Source: Leptospira ognonensis
Lineage (GTDB): Bacteria > Spirochaetota > Leptospiria > Leptospirales > Leptospiraceae
Direction of reading: 5' to 3'
Length of the DNA: 64,000 nt
Assembly: GCF_004770745.1 (NCBI RefSeq)
Contig: NZ_RQGD01000014.1
Location: forward strand, 124,001-188,000
In this document: one piece after another, positions 1 to 9,293 of the stretch
Position numbering within the stretch: the stretch's first letter is position 1
Layout: each line of letters opens with the position of its first letter
Translations under genes and position numbers: made by a program
Notes under the pieces: model-generated
The model's database searches: none
The model's input: the letters and a program-made list of their open reading frames with translations, nothing else
Told to the model about the DNA's origin: nothing

Positions 1-19
1 TTTTACAAGACTTTGGCGC

Positions 20-646
20 ATGATTGTTGGCTCTCAAACTGTCTATAAGCATGAAATCCCGCCTATTCGGGCAAGGTTGCAACAGCAGTTAAACAAAGAT
101 TTGGCTACCCAAAAGACAATTAAGCTTGCCCAAGAAAAGGAGAGAATTGTTAAGGCTAGGGTGAAAGAGAAAGAAGAAAAGGAAAAGGAATCCAAGACTA
201 TCGCAAAGCAGTCATCAGATGAAGATGGGGATTCCGAACCTGTGAAGTCTGGTTCTCCAGAAGAAGAGAAAAAATGGAAAGAGTCCATGGACGAGATTGT
301 TAAAATCTTGGATGAAGCATGGGAGTTCGGTGTATTTCCTGATCGCGAGTATGTGCTTAGTAAAATGAATGGAAAATACACGGAAGACAATCTGATCTTT
401 TTTCTAAAGAAATTTGGAGGAAAAGAGATCTACTCCTATCCCATTCGGAACCAAAGAGAAAAGTATCCATGGCCGATCTTGGTGTCATCCTCCTATTTAA
501 AGAAAAATGGGAAAAAGCTTTTGGACAAGGTGAAGGAAGAAAGCGACAAACAGAGAGCCGAAAAATTTCCAAACCAAGAGAAATTTGACATTGCCGAATC
601 CCAATTAGATTTTCTTAATAGAATCTTACCTCGTTTGAAACCATAA
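20..646 (+). CDS. Highly charged hypothetical protein
   Basis: I do not recognise a family. The reading frame stays open back to base 2, so the true start may lie upstream of the window and the gene may be 5' truncated here. Residues ~20-95 are dominated by Lys, Glu, Gln and Ser and look like coiled coil or disordered linker. The C-terminal ~110 residues contain aromatic and hydrophobic positions consistent with a small folded domain. There is no signal peptide or membrane segment. It ends one base before the ATG of pyruvate kinase, so the two are probably co-transcribed. The gene is real by codon pattern and context; its function is unknown. Confidence 0.7.
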   Translation: MIVGSQTVYKHEIPPIRARLQQQLNKDLATQKTIKLAQEKERIVKARVKEKEEKEKESKTIAKQSSDEDGDSEPVKSGSPEEEKKWKESMDEIVKILDEAWEFGVFPDREYVLSKMNGKYTEDNLIFFLKKFGGKEIYSYPIRNQREKYPWPILVSSSYLKKNGKKLLDKVKEESDKQRAEKFPNQEKFDIAESQLDFLNRILPRLKP

Positions 647-647
647 C

Positions 648-2090
648 ATGCCTGCAATAGAAGATAGAAGAGCCCGAAAAACCAAAATCGTTTGTACCAT
701 TGGACCTGCGACCATGTCGAAGGATATGTTAAGACAACTTGCCCAGGCAGGAATGAACATAGCTAGGATCAACATGTCGCATGGTGATCATGAGTTCCAT
801 AGAAAGATCATTCGTACAATCAAAAGTTTGAATAAAGACGAATTACATAAAAATCCGATCTCAATTTTATTGGATACACAAGGTCCCGAGATAAGAACAG
901 GTGACGTTGCCAATGATTTGCATCTCAAAGTGGGAGAGACGTTTACGTTTCACATCATTCCTGGTATGGAAGCCGAGGCACAAAGCGTTTTTGTAAACTA
1001 TCGAGACATCGTTAAGGATCTAAAGGTCGGAGATAAAGTCACAGTCGATAATGGTCTCATTAACTTATCTGTACTTGAAATTAAAGAGAATGAACTCGTG
1101 TGCACAGTGCTCGATGGCGGAAAGCTTGGGTCGAGAAAACATATCAACCTCCCGGGGATTCGCGTGAATCTGCCATCCATCACGCCTAAAGATTTAAAAG
1201 ACATTGTATTTGGTTTGGAAGAAGACATTGATTTTGTTGCCTTATCTTTCGTTCGGTCACATGAGGATGTCATCCAACTTCGTGGGATCATCGAAGAAAG
1301 AAATCATCATGCGCAGATCATTGCAAAAATTGAAGACCAAGAAGGACTTGCAAATCTTGATGAGATCATCAAGCACTCTGATGGCATCATGGTCGCACGT
1401 GGTGATCTAGGTGTTGAGATTGAAATCGAAGAGCTTCCTATTGTGCAAAGAAGGATCATAAAACGTTGCCAAGAGGAAGGGAAAAGGGTGATCGTTGCTA
1501 CCCATTTACTTGAATCAATGATTCAAAATCCTTCTCCTACGCGAGCTGAAGTGACAGACGTTGCAAATGCAGTTTATGAAGAAGCCGATGCCATCATGTT
1601 ATCTGGTGAGACCGCAATGGGAAAATTTCCTGTACGCTGTGTCGAGATGTTGGATAAAATTGCTCGAAGGATGGAAAGATCGATCAACTTAGGGATGGCT
1701 GCCAATCGCACTCCGAAGGACAAAAAAGAGGAGATGGCAAGATCTGCAGCGAATCTCGCCGATAATCTTGAAGCTCCAGCGATCATTGTGATCACAAGGA
1801 GAGGGATTACCGCCAATAATTTGGCTTCATTTCATCCCAAATTTCCAATCATTCATGCTTTCACGAATATGACGTCCGTTCGACGTAAGCTTTGGATGAC
1901 TCGTGGAGTCATCCCATACCGAGTAGACTTTTCTTCTGATCCAGAAAAAACGATTAAACTTGCGATTCAAACGCTGCAAAACAATGGTTATCTGCAAGTG
2001 GGAGAGAAAGTAGTCATATTATCTGACATCATTGCTGGTGAGGATCGAGTCGAAACAATTCAGGTGAGAGACGTTAAAGAGCAAAATTAG
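648..2090 (+). CDS. pyk: Pyruvate kinase
   Basis: This cytosolic glycolytic enzyme converts phosphoenolpyruvate and ADP to pyruvate and ATP. The 480-residue length is normal for a bacterial pyruvate kinase. The N-terminus has the signature [12 protein letters not shown] followed by the [10 protein letters not shown] segment. The active-site stretch [11 protein letters not shown] lies at about residue 248, and the conserved [10 protein letters not shown] stretch at about 319, before the C-terminal allosteric domain. The ATG follows the stop of the preceding gene by one base with no convincing Shine-Dalgarno sequence, suggesting translational coupling. An Omp85-like gene follows after 11 bp. 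Family assignment is secure; effector control cannot be read from the sequence. Confidence 0.97.
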   Translation: MPAIEDRRARKTKIVCTIGPATMSKDMLRQLAQAGMNIARINMSHGDHEFHRKIIRTIKSLNKDELHKNPISILLDTQGPEIRTGDVANDLHLKVGETFTFHIIPGMEAEAQSVFVNYRDIVKDLKVGDKVTVDNGLINLSVLEIKENELVCTVLDGGKLGSRKHINLPGIRVNLPSITPKDLKDIVFGLEEDIDFVALSFVRSHEDVIQLRGIIEERNHHAQIIAKIEDQEGLANLDEIIKHSDGIMVARGDLGVEIEIEELPIVQRRIIKRCQEEGKRVIVATHLLESMIQNPSPTRAEVTDVANAVYEEADAIMLSGETAMGKFPVRCVEMLDKIARRMERSINLGMAANRTPKDKKEEMARSAANLADNLEAPAIIVITRRGITANNLASFHPKFPIIHAFTNMTSVRRKLWMTRGVIPYRVDFSSDPEKTIKLAIQTLQNNGYLQVGEKVVILSDIIAGEDRVETIQVRDVKEQN

Positions 2091-2101
2091 GTCTAAGGCT
2101 T

Positions 2102-3526
2102 GTGCGGCGAGGATCGACATTTTGTATCTTTTGTTTTTTCTTTCTCTCAGCGTCACTGTTTTCTGAGACAAATCAACCTTCGAAACAGGAATTGCCAAGT
2201 TGGCTTGGCGAATTCAAAAAATTAGACGAGAAAGAATTAGCGCAAAAAAAAGAAGGCTGGTATCTGACCGGCCTACCTCTTTTTGGGAGCGATGCAGTTT
2301 CTGGAAGTGGAGTCGGAGTACTTGCCAACATTTTTTATAATGGGACGAGAGGTACTCCTTCGTTTAGTTATACGCCATATGAGCATTTAATATCTGTTAG
2401 CGCCTACCAGACCGATAGATCGTCGAAATCTTATTTTGTTTCTTGGGATGCGCCTTATTTTTTGGACTCACCATTCCGACTCAAGGCATATCTGGGGCAT
2501 GAGAAAAGCCTTCACAACCTTTATTTTGGAAAAGGGACCGAATCTTTAACACCATTATCCTACATAGAAAGGAACGATGCTGGCGGACAGAGAATGAGAA
2601 ATTCTACTTTTTCCGATTTTGAAGACGCGAATTCTTTTTACACAAATCGTGGACTCGGAAAAGAAGCTGTTTCGACCCAACGATTCAACGAATACGGCTT
2701 TGAAGCAACATATGCGCAATTTGCACTCGATAAAACGATTCAGAAGGTATTTCGAGTTTGGGGGAGTGCCGAACTTACGAACAATATTATCAGACGCTAC
2801 GACGGAAAGTGGACGGAAGCGAAGGATCCCTTGTTTGAAACCAAAGCAAAGGTCAGGGAGGATGAAACGCTTCTCACAAAGGATTCTAGAAGTGGCAAGA
2901 TCATTGGGGCAAACGGAGGTTATGTAAATTATCTGCGTGCAGGGATCGCTTTTGATACGCGAGATTTTGAACCTGATCCCGATAGAGGTTGGTTGGTAGA
3001 ATACAATGTCACTCGAGCCGAGCGCGCCATTGGTTCGGACTATAGCTACTTTCGGCACTTTGCTCAGGTGAAAAATTATTGGCAACCGTTCCCAAAATAT
3101 TTTGAAGAACTCGTGATTGCACAACGAGTAGCTCTGACAAAGACTGATGGCAATGTACCCTTTTTTGATTACAGATATTTATTTTCGATCGATGGACCTT
3201 TTAGCGGAGTCGGTGGTCAGAATACCCTGCGCGGCTATCGCACAGAAAGATTTTTAGGTCCAATCATGGGTTTTTACAATGTTGAGTTAAGATGGAGAAT
3301 GGGTAGCTTCGAATTGTGGGATTCCATATTTCAAATTAGCTTAGTACCTTTTTATGATATTGCGAATGTTTGGGATAAAATGAGCGAAATAAAAACTACC
3401 GGATATAAACATTCTAGAGGTTTGGGGTTACGTCTGGTATGGGACCAGTCCACTGTGATCTTAATGGACTGGGCCCGATCGAGGGAAGATTCTTTATTTT
3501 ATATTGATATGGGGCATACTTTTTAA
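2102..3526 (+). CDS. Omp85/BamA-TamA-like outer-membrane beta-barrel protein
   Basis: A predicted outer-membrane protein with an N-terminal signal peptide (CIFCFFFLSASLFS) and a C-terminal barrel resembling the surface-antigen (D15) domain of the Omp85 superfamily. Supporting features are the LRGYRTERF stretch, which matches the conserved RGY element of that barrel, and a final strand ending in Phe (DMGHTF). At about 474 residues there is room for the barrel but not for the five POTRA domains of BamA, so it is probably a small lipase- or TamA-like accessory barrel rather than BamA. The start chosen is GTG at 2102, preceded by AAGG. It overlaps the convergent pirin gene by 4 bp. Confidence 0.75.
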   Translation: MRRGSTFCIFCFFFLSASLFSETNQPSKQELPSWLGEFKKLDEKELAQKKEGWYLTGLPLFGSDAVSGSGVGVLANIFYNGTRGTPSFSYTPYEHLISVSAYQTDRSSKSYFVSWDAPYFLDSPFRLKAYLGHEKSLHNLYFGKGTESLTPLSYIERNDAGGQRMRNSTFSDFEDANSFYTNRGLGKEAVSTQRFNEYGFEATYAQFALDKTIQKVFRVWGSAELTNNIIRRYDGKWTEAKDPLFETKAKVREDETLLTKDSRSGKIIGANGGYVNYLRAGIAFDTRDFEPDPDRGWLVEYNVTRAERAIGSDYSYFRHFAQVKNYWQPFPKYFEELVIAQRVALTKTDGNVPFFDYRYLFSIDGPFSGVGGQNTLRGYRTERFLGPIMGFYNVELRWRMGSFELWDSIFQISLVPFYDIANVWDKMSEIKTTGYKHSRGLGLRLVWDQSTVILMDWARSREDSLFYIDMGHTF

Positions 3527-4233
3527 ATTTTCATAGGCACTTCAATACATAAAATTTCACTCGAGATCTCCGCATCTATTTGTAATCCCTCCACATCCCA
3601 TACGCCCAAAGCATCTCTTCTTTCAAGCACGTGGTCATTAATTTTAACCTTGCCGCTGATTAGAAAAATATAGACACCATTCCCTTTCGTTTGCAACGTA
3701 TAGGTGAGAGTGTGCGATGGCTCAAGTGTACTTAAAGAAAAATAAGCATCTTGGTTGATCCATACGGCATTGCTATCATTAGGTGACACAACGCATTGCC
3801 ATTTGTTCTTTCTCTCCACGGGAGAATAGGATTTTTGAGCATATCTTGGTTCGATGTTTCTTTCTTTTGGCAGAATCCATATCTGAAGAAAATTCACGTT
3901 TTTATCTGGGCTATGATTGAATTCAGAATGTCGGATGCCTGAACCTGCGGACATGATTTGCACGTCCCCTGTTAGGATCACTCCGTTTGTTCCGGTACTA
4001 TCTTTATGAGCCAGCTCACCATATAACGGAATGGAGACGATTTCCATATTATCATGCGGATGTGTTCCAAATCCCATGGAAGGCGTGACGACATCATCAT
4101 TCAGCACTCGGAGAGCACCAAAATTCGTTTTCTCAGGATTGTAATAATTCCCAAAGCTAAAAGAGTGGAAGCTGTCAAGCCATCCGAAATTTGCATGCCC
4201 TCTATCGGCATGGGAGTGGAAAATTGTTTTCAT
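3523..4233 (-). CDS. Pirin family protein (cupin)
   Basis: A bicupin pirin; relatives are iron-binding and several are quercetin dioxygenases or redox-linked regulators. From the chosen Met the metal-ligand pattern is visible: H58 and H60 (THPHDNMEIV), then H102 and E104 (IRHSEF). The frame extends upstream to 4290, but family members begin at the MKTIFHSHADRGH segment, the ATG at 4231-4233 has a GAGGA Shine-Dalgarno sequence, and the promoter/operator at 4244-4284 lies inside the extension. I therefore start at 4233. It is monocistronic and convergent with the Omp85-like gene. The strong palindromic operator suggests repression by a MarR/HxlR-like or similar dimeric regulator not present in this window. 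Confidence 0.92.
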   Translation of the reverse strand: MKTIFHSHADRGHANFGWLDSFHSFSFGNYYNPEKTNFGALRVLNDDVVTPSMGFGTHPHDNMEIVSIPLYGELAHKDSTGTNGVILTGDVQIMSAGSGIRHSEFNHSPDKNVNFLQIWILPKERNIEPRYAQKSYSPVERKNKWQCVVSPNDSNAVWINQDAYFSLSTLEPSHTLTYTLQTKGNGVYIFLISGKVKINDHVLERRDALGVWDVEGLQIDAEISSEILCIEVPMKI

Positions 4234-4243
4234 TGAGTCCTCG

Positions 4244-4284
4244 TTCGATATTAAGTAGTTTAATATCGAATCATATTTTGTCAA
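4244..4284 (-). promoter_or_regulatory. Pirin promoter with 11-bp-arm palindromic operator
   Basis: On the minus strand TTGACA (4279-4284) is followed after 16 bp by TAAACT (4257-4262), a near-consensus sigma70-type promoter. A perfect inverted repeat with 11-bp arms, TTCGATATTAA at 4244-4254 and TTAATATCGAA at 4260-4270, separated by 5 bp, overlaps the -10 box and start region. This geometry fits a repressor site for a dimeric winged-helix or TetR-type regulator. The sequence elements are directly visible; the regulator's identity is unknown. Confidence 0.75.
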
Positions 4285-4310
4285 TCTCATTTTTCAGTAG
4301 ATTCCCGAGT

Positions 4311-4343
4311 GGAAGCCATTTCCTTCCTGGCTTCCTTTTTTTT
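4311..4343 (+). terminator. Rho-independent terminator facing plus strand
   Basis: An 8-bp perfect stem, GGAAGCCA (4311-4318) with TGGCTTCC (4328-4335), and a 9-nt loop are followed by eight T residues (4336-4343) on the plus strand. It lies upstream of the pirin promoter, so the only plus-strand RNA it could stop is read-through from the pyk/Omp85 unit running antisense through pirin. It would insulate the downstream SDR gene. Confidence 0.75.
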
Positions 4344-4470
4344 ATCAACTAACAAAAGATAGGGCGAAACTAGATTTAAGTCCATCACTCCGCTTTCGGC
4401 AACAATCGGGATCGGAATAGTAGTTTGACACCGATTTTATATGGGAAATTCTTCATTTTGGAGTCATTAT

Positions 4471-5268
4471 ATGTATTGGAAAAATAAAGTGGTATGGGTT
4501 ACGGGAGCTTCATCTGGAATCGGGGAAGCCTTGGTTAAAGAATTGGCAAAGTCGGGTGCTCTGATCATCCTCTCCTCCCGAAATGAGAAAGAGTTGAAGC
4601 GCGTCGGAGCCGAGGCAGGACTAACGAATCAAACGTCTCTTATTTTACCATTGGATTTGGAAAAATATAAATTACTGGGGAAAGCAGTACCTCTTGCATT
4701 AAAAAAATGGGGGCATGTTGATGTACTCATCAATAATGGAGGCGTTAGTCAAAGGGATTTGGCTGAAAATACTTCTATTGCAGTAACAGAAAAAATCATG
4801 GCGATCAATTTTTTTGGGACAGTGGCACTTACCTCAGCCTTGTATCCTCATATGAAATCTAGGAAAATGGGCAAGATCGCTGTCATATCTAGTATTGCAG
4901 GTAAAGTTGGCACACGGATGAGGACTACCTATTGTGCTAGCAAACATGCGTTACAAGGATACTTCGATGGGCTAAGGGCTGAGGCTTATCATGATGGCAT
5001 TCAAGTTTCAATTATTTGTCCAGGTTATATCAAAACGAAAATTTCAAACAATGCACTTCTTGGAAATGGGAAAAGTCAAAATAAAATGGATGATGGGATC
5101 GCTAGTGGACTCGACGTAACCGAAACAGCCAAACGGATATTAAATGGAGTCGAGAAGGGTAAGGATGAAGTCATTATCAGCCGACCAAAGGAAAAACTTG
5201 CCACGTATCTCAAAAGATTTGCACCAGGACTCCTTGCAAAAATTTTACGGTCTGCAAAAGTAACCTAA
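4471..5268 (+). CDS. Short-chain dehydrogenase/reductase (classical SDR)
   Basis: A cytosolic NAD(P)-dependent oxidoreductase with a Rossmann fold. It shows the cofactor motif TGASSGIG near the N-terminus, the NNGG element after the central beta strand (INNGGVSQ), and the catalytic Ser and YCASK (Tyr-x-x-x-Lys). An in-frame ATG at 4441 has no ribosome site, while 4471 has GGAG seven bases upstream and begins directly before the first beta strand (MYWKNKVVWVTG), so 4471 is preferred. The C-terminal RPKEKLATYLKRFAPGLL resembles DhrS7-like lipid SDRs. The substrate cannot be deduced. It is followed after 6 bp by a hypothetical gene in the same direction. Confidence 0.93.
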   Translation: MYWKNKVVWVTGASSGIGEALVKELAKSGALIILSSRNEKELKRVGAEAGLTNQTSLILPLDLEKYKLLGKAVPLALKKWGHVDVLINNGGVSQRDLAENTSIAVTEKIMAINFFGTVALTSALYPHMKSRKMGKIAVISSIAGKVGTRMRTTYCASKHALQGYFDGLRAEAYHDGIQVSIICPGYIKTKISNNALLGNGKSQNKMDDGIASGLDVTETAKRILNGVEKGKDEVIISRPKEKLATYLKRFAPGLLAKILRSAKVT

Positions 5269-5274
5269 TTTCGT

Positions 5275-5985
5275 ATGCCTTGGGAGAATGGTCTAAGCTA
5301 CGGCTCTTTTAAAAAAATTTTAATTCCGGTGTCGGAACTGAAGCTTGAGTCAGTAAAGTTGCAGGAAGAAATTAGCCAGCTGGAACTACAATATGAAAAC
5401 AAGATTTTGACTGGAGTTGATACCTGTTTTCGATTTATACTCCTCTATTTTGAAGTTAGGCTTGGTAACCGAGCCTTTCTAAAAACTGGTCGTCCTCTGC
5501 CAATTAAGGAAGACATGCTTGGTTTTTTAGATTCAGTTCGATTTTTTGGGATGCCAGATACGGTAAGACAGGCACTTTACCATTGGAAAAGGGGTGAATG
5601 GCAAATTCAACTGGTAAGTTATCATCCTACAGGGAAGGAGATGCTTTTAGCGCAAAGTCAAGGATACCGATTAACAACGATTGATTGGGATGCTGCAAAG
5701 TCAGGAGAATTGATCGAAGAGAAACGGGACGCATTCGAACATTTATTACACGATTTAGCACATGCTTATATGTTTTTTAGAGAAGATTATGATTATCCCG
5801 GGCAAGTAAATTTTTTTAAGAATATGTATTTAGAATTCGATCAGTTTGAATCATACCTTCAGTCAGATGACCTATTTAGAAAAAAATTTGAATACTGCAT
5901 CTCGGATATGAACTCACATCCTGCTCATCTCATGTCCTATTGGACGGCGATCAAAAGAGAAGCAGGAATCATTACGAGCCAATGA
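5275..5985 (+). CDS. Hypothetical protein with HDxxH motif
   Basis: I do not recognise a characterised family. The protein is soluble, 236 residues, with no signal peptide. The most distinctive feature is FEHLLHDLAHAYMFF, giving a spaced His/Asp cluster (HDxxH plus an upstream His) that could bind a metal; a superficially similar HDxxH occurs in Coq4-type proteins, but I see no other Coq4 similarity. It lies between an SDR and a TonB-dependent receptor; the receptor's ATG follows the stop by seven bases, so these are likely one operon. A metalloprotein role is only suggested by the motif. Confidence 0.75.
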   Translation: MPWENGLSYGSFKKILIPVSELKLESVKLQEEISQLELQYENKILTGVDTCFRFILLYFEVRLGNRAFLKTGRPLPIKEDMLGFLDSVRFFGMPDTVRQALYHWKRGEWQIQLVSYHPTGKEMLLAQSQGYRLTTIDWDAAKSGELIEEKRDAFEHLLHDLAHAYMFFREDYDYPGQVNFFKNMYLEFDQFESYLQSDDLFRKKFEYCISDMNSHPAHLMSYWTAIKREAGIITSQ

Positions 5986-5992
5986 ATTGAAA

Positions 5993-8644
5993 ATGAGTAG
6001 AAAGATTTTATTTTTCTTTATTTTCGGATGCGTCATCTCCTCTGTCACTGCAGAAGGAGATTTAGAGGTCCGCGTTCAACTCGTTCGTAGTCAAACAGGC
6101 AAGCCTATAGCAAATGCGACCGTTGTCTCAAAACAAGGAAAGACGACCGCAGTGACAGATTCTGAGGGAAAGGCGATCCTGCGTTTTCCCAGTGTGGGAT
6201 ACTATGAAATTAAGATTATTGCCGGTGATAAGATCGAGACCACATCGAAAGAAATTCGTTATAAAGGACAATCCTTACTCATTCCTATAAGTGAGATTAG
6301 CTCTAGTGGAATCTTTGTTAGTGGAGAGAGAGACAAAACCGTTTTGTCGAGATATGGTTTAAATCAGGAAGACATCAAAAGGATTCCTGGAGTGGCTGGT
6401 GATTCTTTAAAAGCCATACAGACCATCCCTGGTATCTCCGTAGGAGTGCCCGTCGGAGTTTTGCCCACAGTTTTTACGAATGTCGGTGCAGGCCAAATTA
6501 GCGGAAATCCATATTCAAATAGTGAAAGAGGAGATCTTTCTCTTCGCGGCGGGGGAACGAGACAGAACCAATATTTTTTTGATGGTTTCCCTCTCCCTTA
6601 TCCATTTCATATCGGGAATCAATCTTCCGTCTTAAATAATAATCTAATCAAATCCTTCGATGTATACAGTGGATCGTTTCCTTCTCGTTATGGTTTTGCC
6701 ACTGGCGGGATCATCGCCATTGAGGGAACTGATAAGGTTGAAGAAAATAAAACAGTAGTGAACGTAAATTTCTTTTTAAGTGACGCATATAACCAAACAA
6801 AACTTATGCCTTCCCTTTCTATGATAACATCTGGTCGGAAAAATTATCCAAACTTTGTTTTATTACAAGCTTACCCACAGGGTATCCCGCAGGATGCAAA
6901 GTATGCAGAGTATCAAGATTTCCAATGGAAATTGATTTGGGATATGCACAATGATCACAAATTGACTTTTCAGACGTTTGGAACGAGAGACAGACAAGCG
7001 TATACAAAACAGCAAGCTAGTTATGAAAGAGGAGGAGAAGACCCGAGGCCACCTACTGGTCTTGATCGAGGTTTCCGAACTGATGCGGTTCGTTATATAT
7101 GGAAAGGGAAAACATTTAGAAATACTATTTCTTACTCTAGAACTGAGTTTAATGAATTTTTTGAGTTGAGAATATCAAATCCGGCTACTGCAGAAAATAT
7201 ATTTGGTCTCCAAAATCGTACGAGAGATACTCTGACATTCGCCGAACAAAGATTTGAGTGGGAGCTGATAGAGGAACATTTAAAATTTGAGTCTGGCATT
7301 CAGGCTCGGTCAAAAGAAACAAATTTGAAAGGCGAAAATATTACATCTAACAATCGATTGTTTGGTGATATCTTTAACAACTTACTAAATTCAAGCTCTC
7401 AGTTCCGTTCCGTGATTGATGGAGATCGCATTCGATACAAGGAAGCCTCAGCCTATGCTGAGTTCCAGGGAAAATGGAATGGATTTAGACTCAGTCCGGG
7501 CGGTAGAGTTGATAGTTATAGCGGATCGGGTGAAGTAAACCTCTCCCCACGAATAACAGGCGGTTATGTTTTTGAAAATACAAAAACGAGTATACTTGGG
7601 GGGCATGGTGTACATTTTAACAGCCCTGTTTCCGTCGAACAATTGTCTAGGCGATCAGGTAATCCAAATTTATTTATGGAAAGAGCCGAGCATGATTCCA
7701 TAGGGATCCAACAAGAGTTTTTGCAAGGTTGGAGTATAAAAATAGAAGGCTTCCGAAATATATTTCAAAATATTATCGTTGCAGATAACTTTGCAGTTGA
7801 TCCATATTCATTGAATAATGATTTGCGAATCTTTGCAAATGATCCAACAAAGGCCATCAATAATCCTTTAACGCCTAGAAATTTAAATTATTCAAATTCA
7901 GGTTATGGTCATTCGGAAGGAGTGGAAATATTTTTAAAGAAGGCAAGAGATCCCAAAGTAGAGTCGGGTGCATTTGGATGGATATCGTATACAAATTCCA
8001 TAACGAAACGTGTTAACAACCAGGCACGAAGAACTTCTGATGAGAACACGAATCGAGCCCTATTGAATGGTTCCCGACAACTCCTCGCGCAAACCAAGGT
8101 CGGAACAAACTACGTAAATTATTATGATGATAACCAAGTTGAGGTCATCTATAACAACGATCGAGAGGAATTATATGACCTCGATCGGAGGCATATATTG
8201 AACTTTGTTTTCGGATACAAATTTAATAGAGATTGGCAAATCGGAGGAAGGTATAGATATTTTTCTGGCGTACCATATACTCCGATTATCAATGCAAACC
8301 GTGCAGGGGAGGCATCAACGTTTGGGATCAATTTATATTTTCCAGAATATTCTAAAAACTATAATAGCGATCGACTGCTTCCTTTCCACCAAATAGATAT
8401 TCGGATTGATGCGTTTGATCATTACTCTTGGGGTTATATTAATGTTTATCTCGAGTTTGTCAATTTTTACGGCAGAAAGAATCAAACAGGATATAATTTT
8501 GATAATTTGAAAGCATACCAAAATGGAGTGAACCCAAGTTCTACATATGATACAGTGAACTCTCCCTATATAGAGTCGCAACGACCAAATGGAAGCCCTA
8601 TCAATTTACCTCTCATTAATTTAGGGATGGAGGTACGGTTTTGA
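5993..8644 (+). CDS. TonB-dependent receptor with carboxypeptidase-regulatory-like N-terminus
   Basis: An outer-membrane active-transport receptor. After a signal peptide, residues ~25-105 look like a carboxypeptidase-regulatory-like beta sandwich (SGKPIANATVV then SEGKAILRFP), common in receptors of Bacteroidetes and Leptospira. A plug domain follows (DIKRIPGVAGDSLKAIQTIPG, DLSLRGGGTRQNQYFFDGFPL) and then a barrel ending GMEVRF with a terminal Phe. The frame could start at TTG 5987; ATG 5993 is preferred. The substrate is unknown: siderophore, vitamin or glycan are all possible and no transport gene is adjacent. The last four bases overlap the TTG start of a lipoprotein gene, implying translational coupling and perhaps a surface partner for the receptor. 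Confidence 0.93.
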   Translation: MSRKILFFFIFGCVISSVTAEGDLEVRVQLVRSQTGKPIANATVVSKQGKTTAVTDSEGKAILRFPSVGYYEIKIIAGDKIETTSKEIRYKGQSLLIPISEISSSGIFVSGERDKTVLSRYGLNQEDIKRIPGVAGDSLKAIQTIPGISVGVPVGVLPTVFTNVGAGQISGNPYSNSERGDLSLRGGGTRQNQYFFDGFPLPYPFHIGNQSSVLNNNLIKSFDVYSGSFPSRYGFATGGIIAIEGTDKVEENKTVVNVNFFLSDAYNQTKLMPSLSMITSGRKNYPNFVLLQAYPQGIPQDAKYAEYQDFQWKLIWDMHNDHKLTFQTFGTRDRQAYTKQQASYERGGEDPRPPTGLDRGFRTDAVRYIWKGKTFRNTISYSRTEFNEFFELRISNPATAENIFGLQNRTRDTLTFAEQRFEWELIEEHLKFESGIQARSKETNLKGENITSNNRLFGDIFNNLLNSSSQFRSVIDGDRIRYKEASAYAEFQGKWNGFRLSPGGRVDSYSGSGEVNLSPRITGGYVFENTKTSILGGHGVHFNSPVSVEQLSRRSGNPNLFMERAEHDSIGIQQEFLQGWSIKIEGFRNIFQNIIVADNFAVDPYSLNNDLRIFANDPTKAINNPLTPRNLNYSNSGYGHSEGVEIFLKKARDPKVESGAFGWISYTNSITKRVNNQARRTSDENTNRALLNGSRQLLAQTKVGTNYVNYYDDNQVEVIYNNDREELYDLDRRHILNFVFGYKFNRDWQIGGRYRYFSGVPYTPIINANRAGEASTFGINLYFPEYSKNYNSDRLLPFHQIDIRIDAFDHYSWGYINVYLEFVNFYGRKNQTGYNFDNLKAYQNGVNPSSTYDTVNSPYIESQRPNGSPINLPLINLGMEVRF

Positions 8645-9288
8645 TACAAAGAATATGTTTACTTTATCTGATTTTAATAGTTACCTACTGTGAGGATGGT
8701 GAGACTAAACTTGAGAAACAAAACAAGTTTCAAACAGAATTTCTCATTACCTTAACACGTTATAGAGAAGAAGGCAATTGTCGAAAGAGTATACTTGCAG
8801 AGAATCTTGTGGACAAAACGTTGACATGCAGTCGTAAACCGAGAGGCTACTGTTCCATCAACCAATCGCTTATAACCCAAGGTGAGATCAATTTTCTGAT
8901 AACCGAAGGGAAAAAAGTGAAAGACCGTAATTCAAATTGCGAGACAAGTTTTCTTCAATCGGGCATTTTGCTTTTAACGGCAACGACTGCCAAGGATGAA
9001 GAGAGTATAAGATCGAAACATGAATACGTCACCGTTTCTAACTGCGAAGATGATGGATTCATTTTGAATGAGAATGTTAGGTTAGCAACTTTTTCAGAAA
9101 TTCAATTGATTGAATCGGCAAGAGGAAGGATCGGTCGATCCGCAAAGTTATTATCCTTGAGTTTGCTTACAACTGCAAGCATCCGTGAGAAGGCAAAACT
9201 TTGTTTAGAACAAGAATATTCAGAAAATGAAATAGATTTTTTTAGTAATTTGGTGGCAGGAAAGGTTTTATTAGAGGTCAGTAAGTAA
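8641..9288 (+). CDS. Cys-rich putative lipoprotein coupled to the TonB-dependent receptor
   Basis: I recognise no named family. The N-terminus (ICLLYLILIVTYC) looks like a lipoprotein signal peptide with a lipobox-like VTYC, giving lipidated Cys17. The mature part has further cysteines at about 47, 63, 71, 100 and 135 and one near the C-terminus, suggesting disulfides outside the cytoplasm. The TTG start at 8641 overlaps the receptor stop codon (TTGA), so translation is coupled. By analogy with SusC/SusD-like and haem or B12 receptor/lipoprotein pairs it may sit on the outer membrane and hand substrate to the receptor. That role is inference from gene order only. Confidence 0.75.
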   Translation: MIQRICLLYLILIVTYCEDGETKLEKQNKFQTEFLITLTRYREEGNCRKSILAENLVDKTLTCSRKPRGYCSINQSLITQGEINFLITEGKKVKDRNSNCETSFLQSGILLLTATTAKDEESIRSKHEYVTVSNCEDDGFILNENVRLATFSEIQLIESARGRIGRSAKLLSLSLLTTASIREKAKLCLEQEYSENEIDFFSNLVAGKVLLEVSK

Positions 9289-9293
9289 ATTTC

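Noticed and set aside
2555..3124. 189-residue minus-strand ORF inside the Omp85-like gene
   Set aside because: It is a shadow of the plus-strand barrel gene, with no recognisable motif and no promoter or ribosome site.
2102..3526. BamA itself
   Set aside because: Too short to hold the POTRA array; only the barrel-type region is seen.
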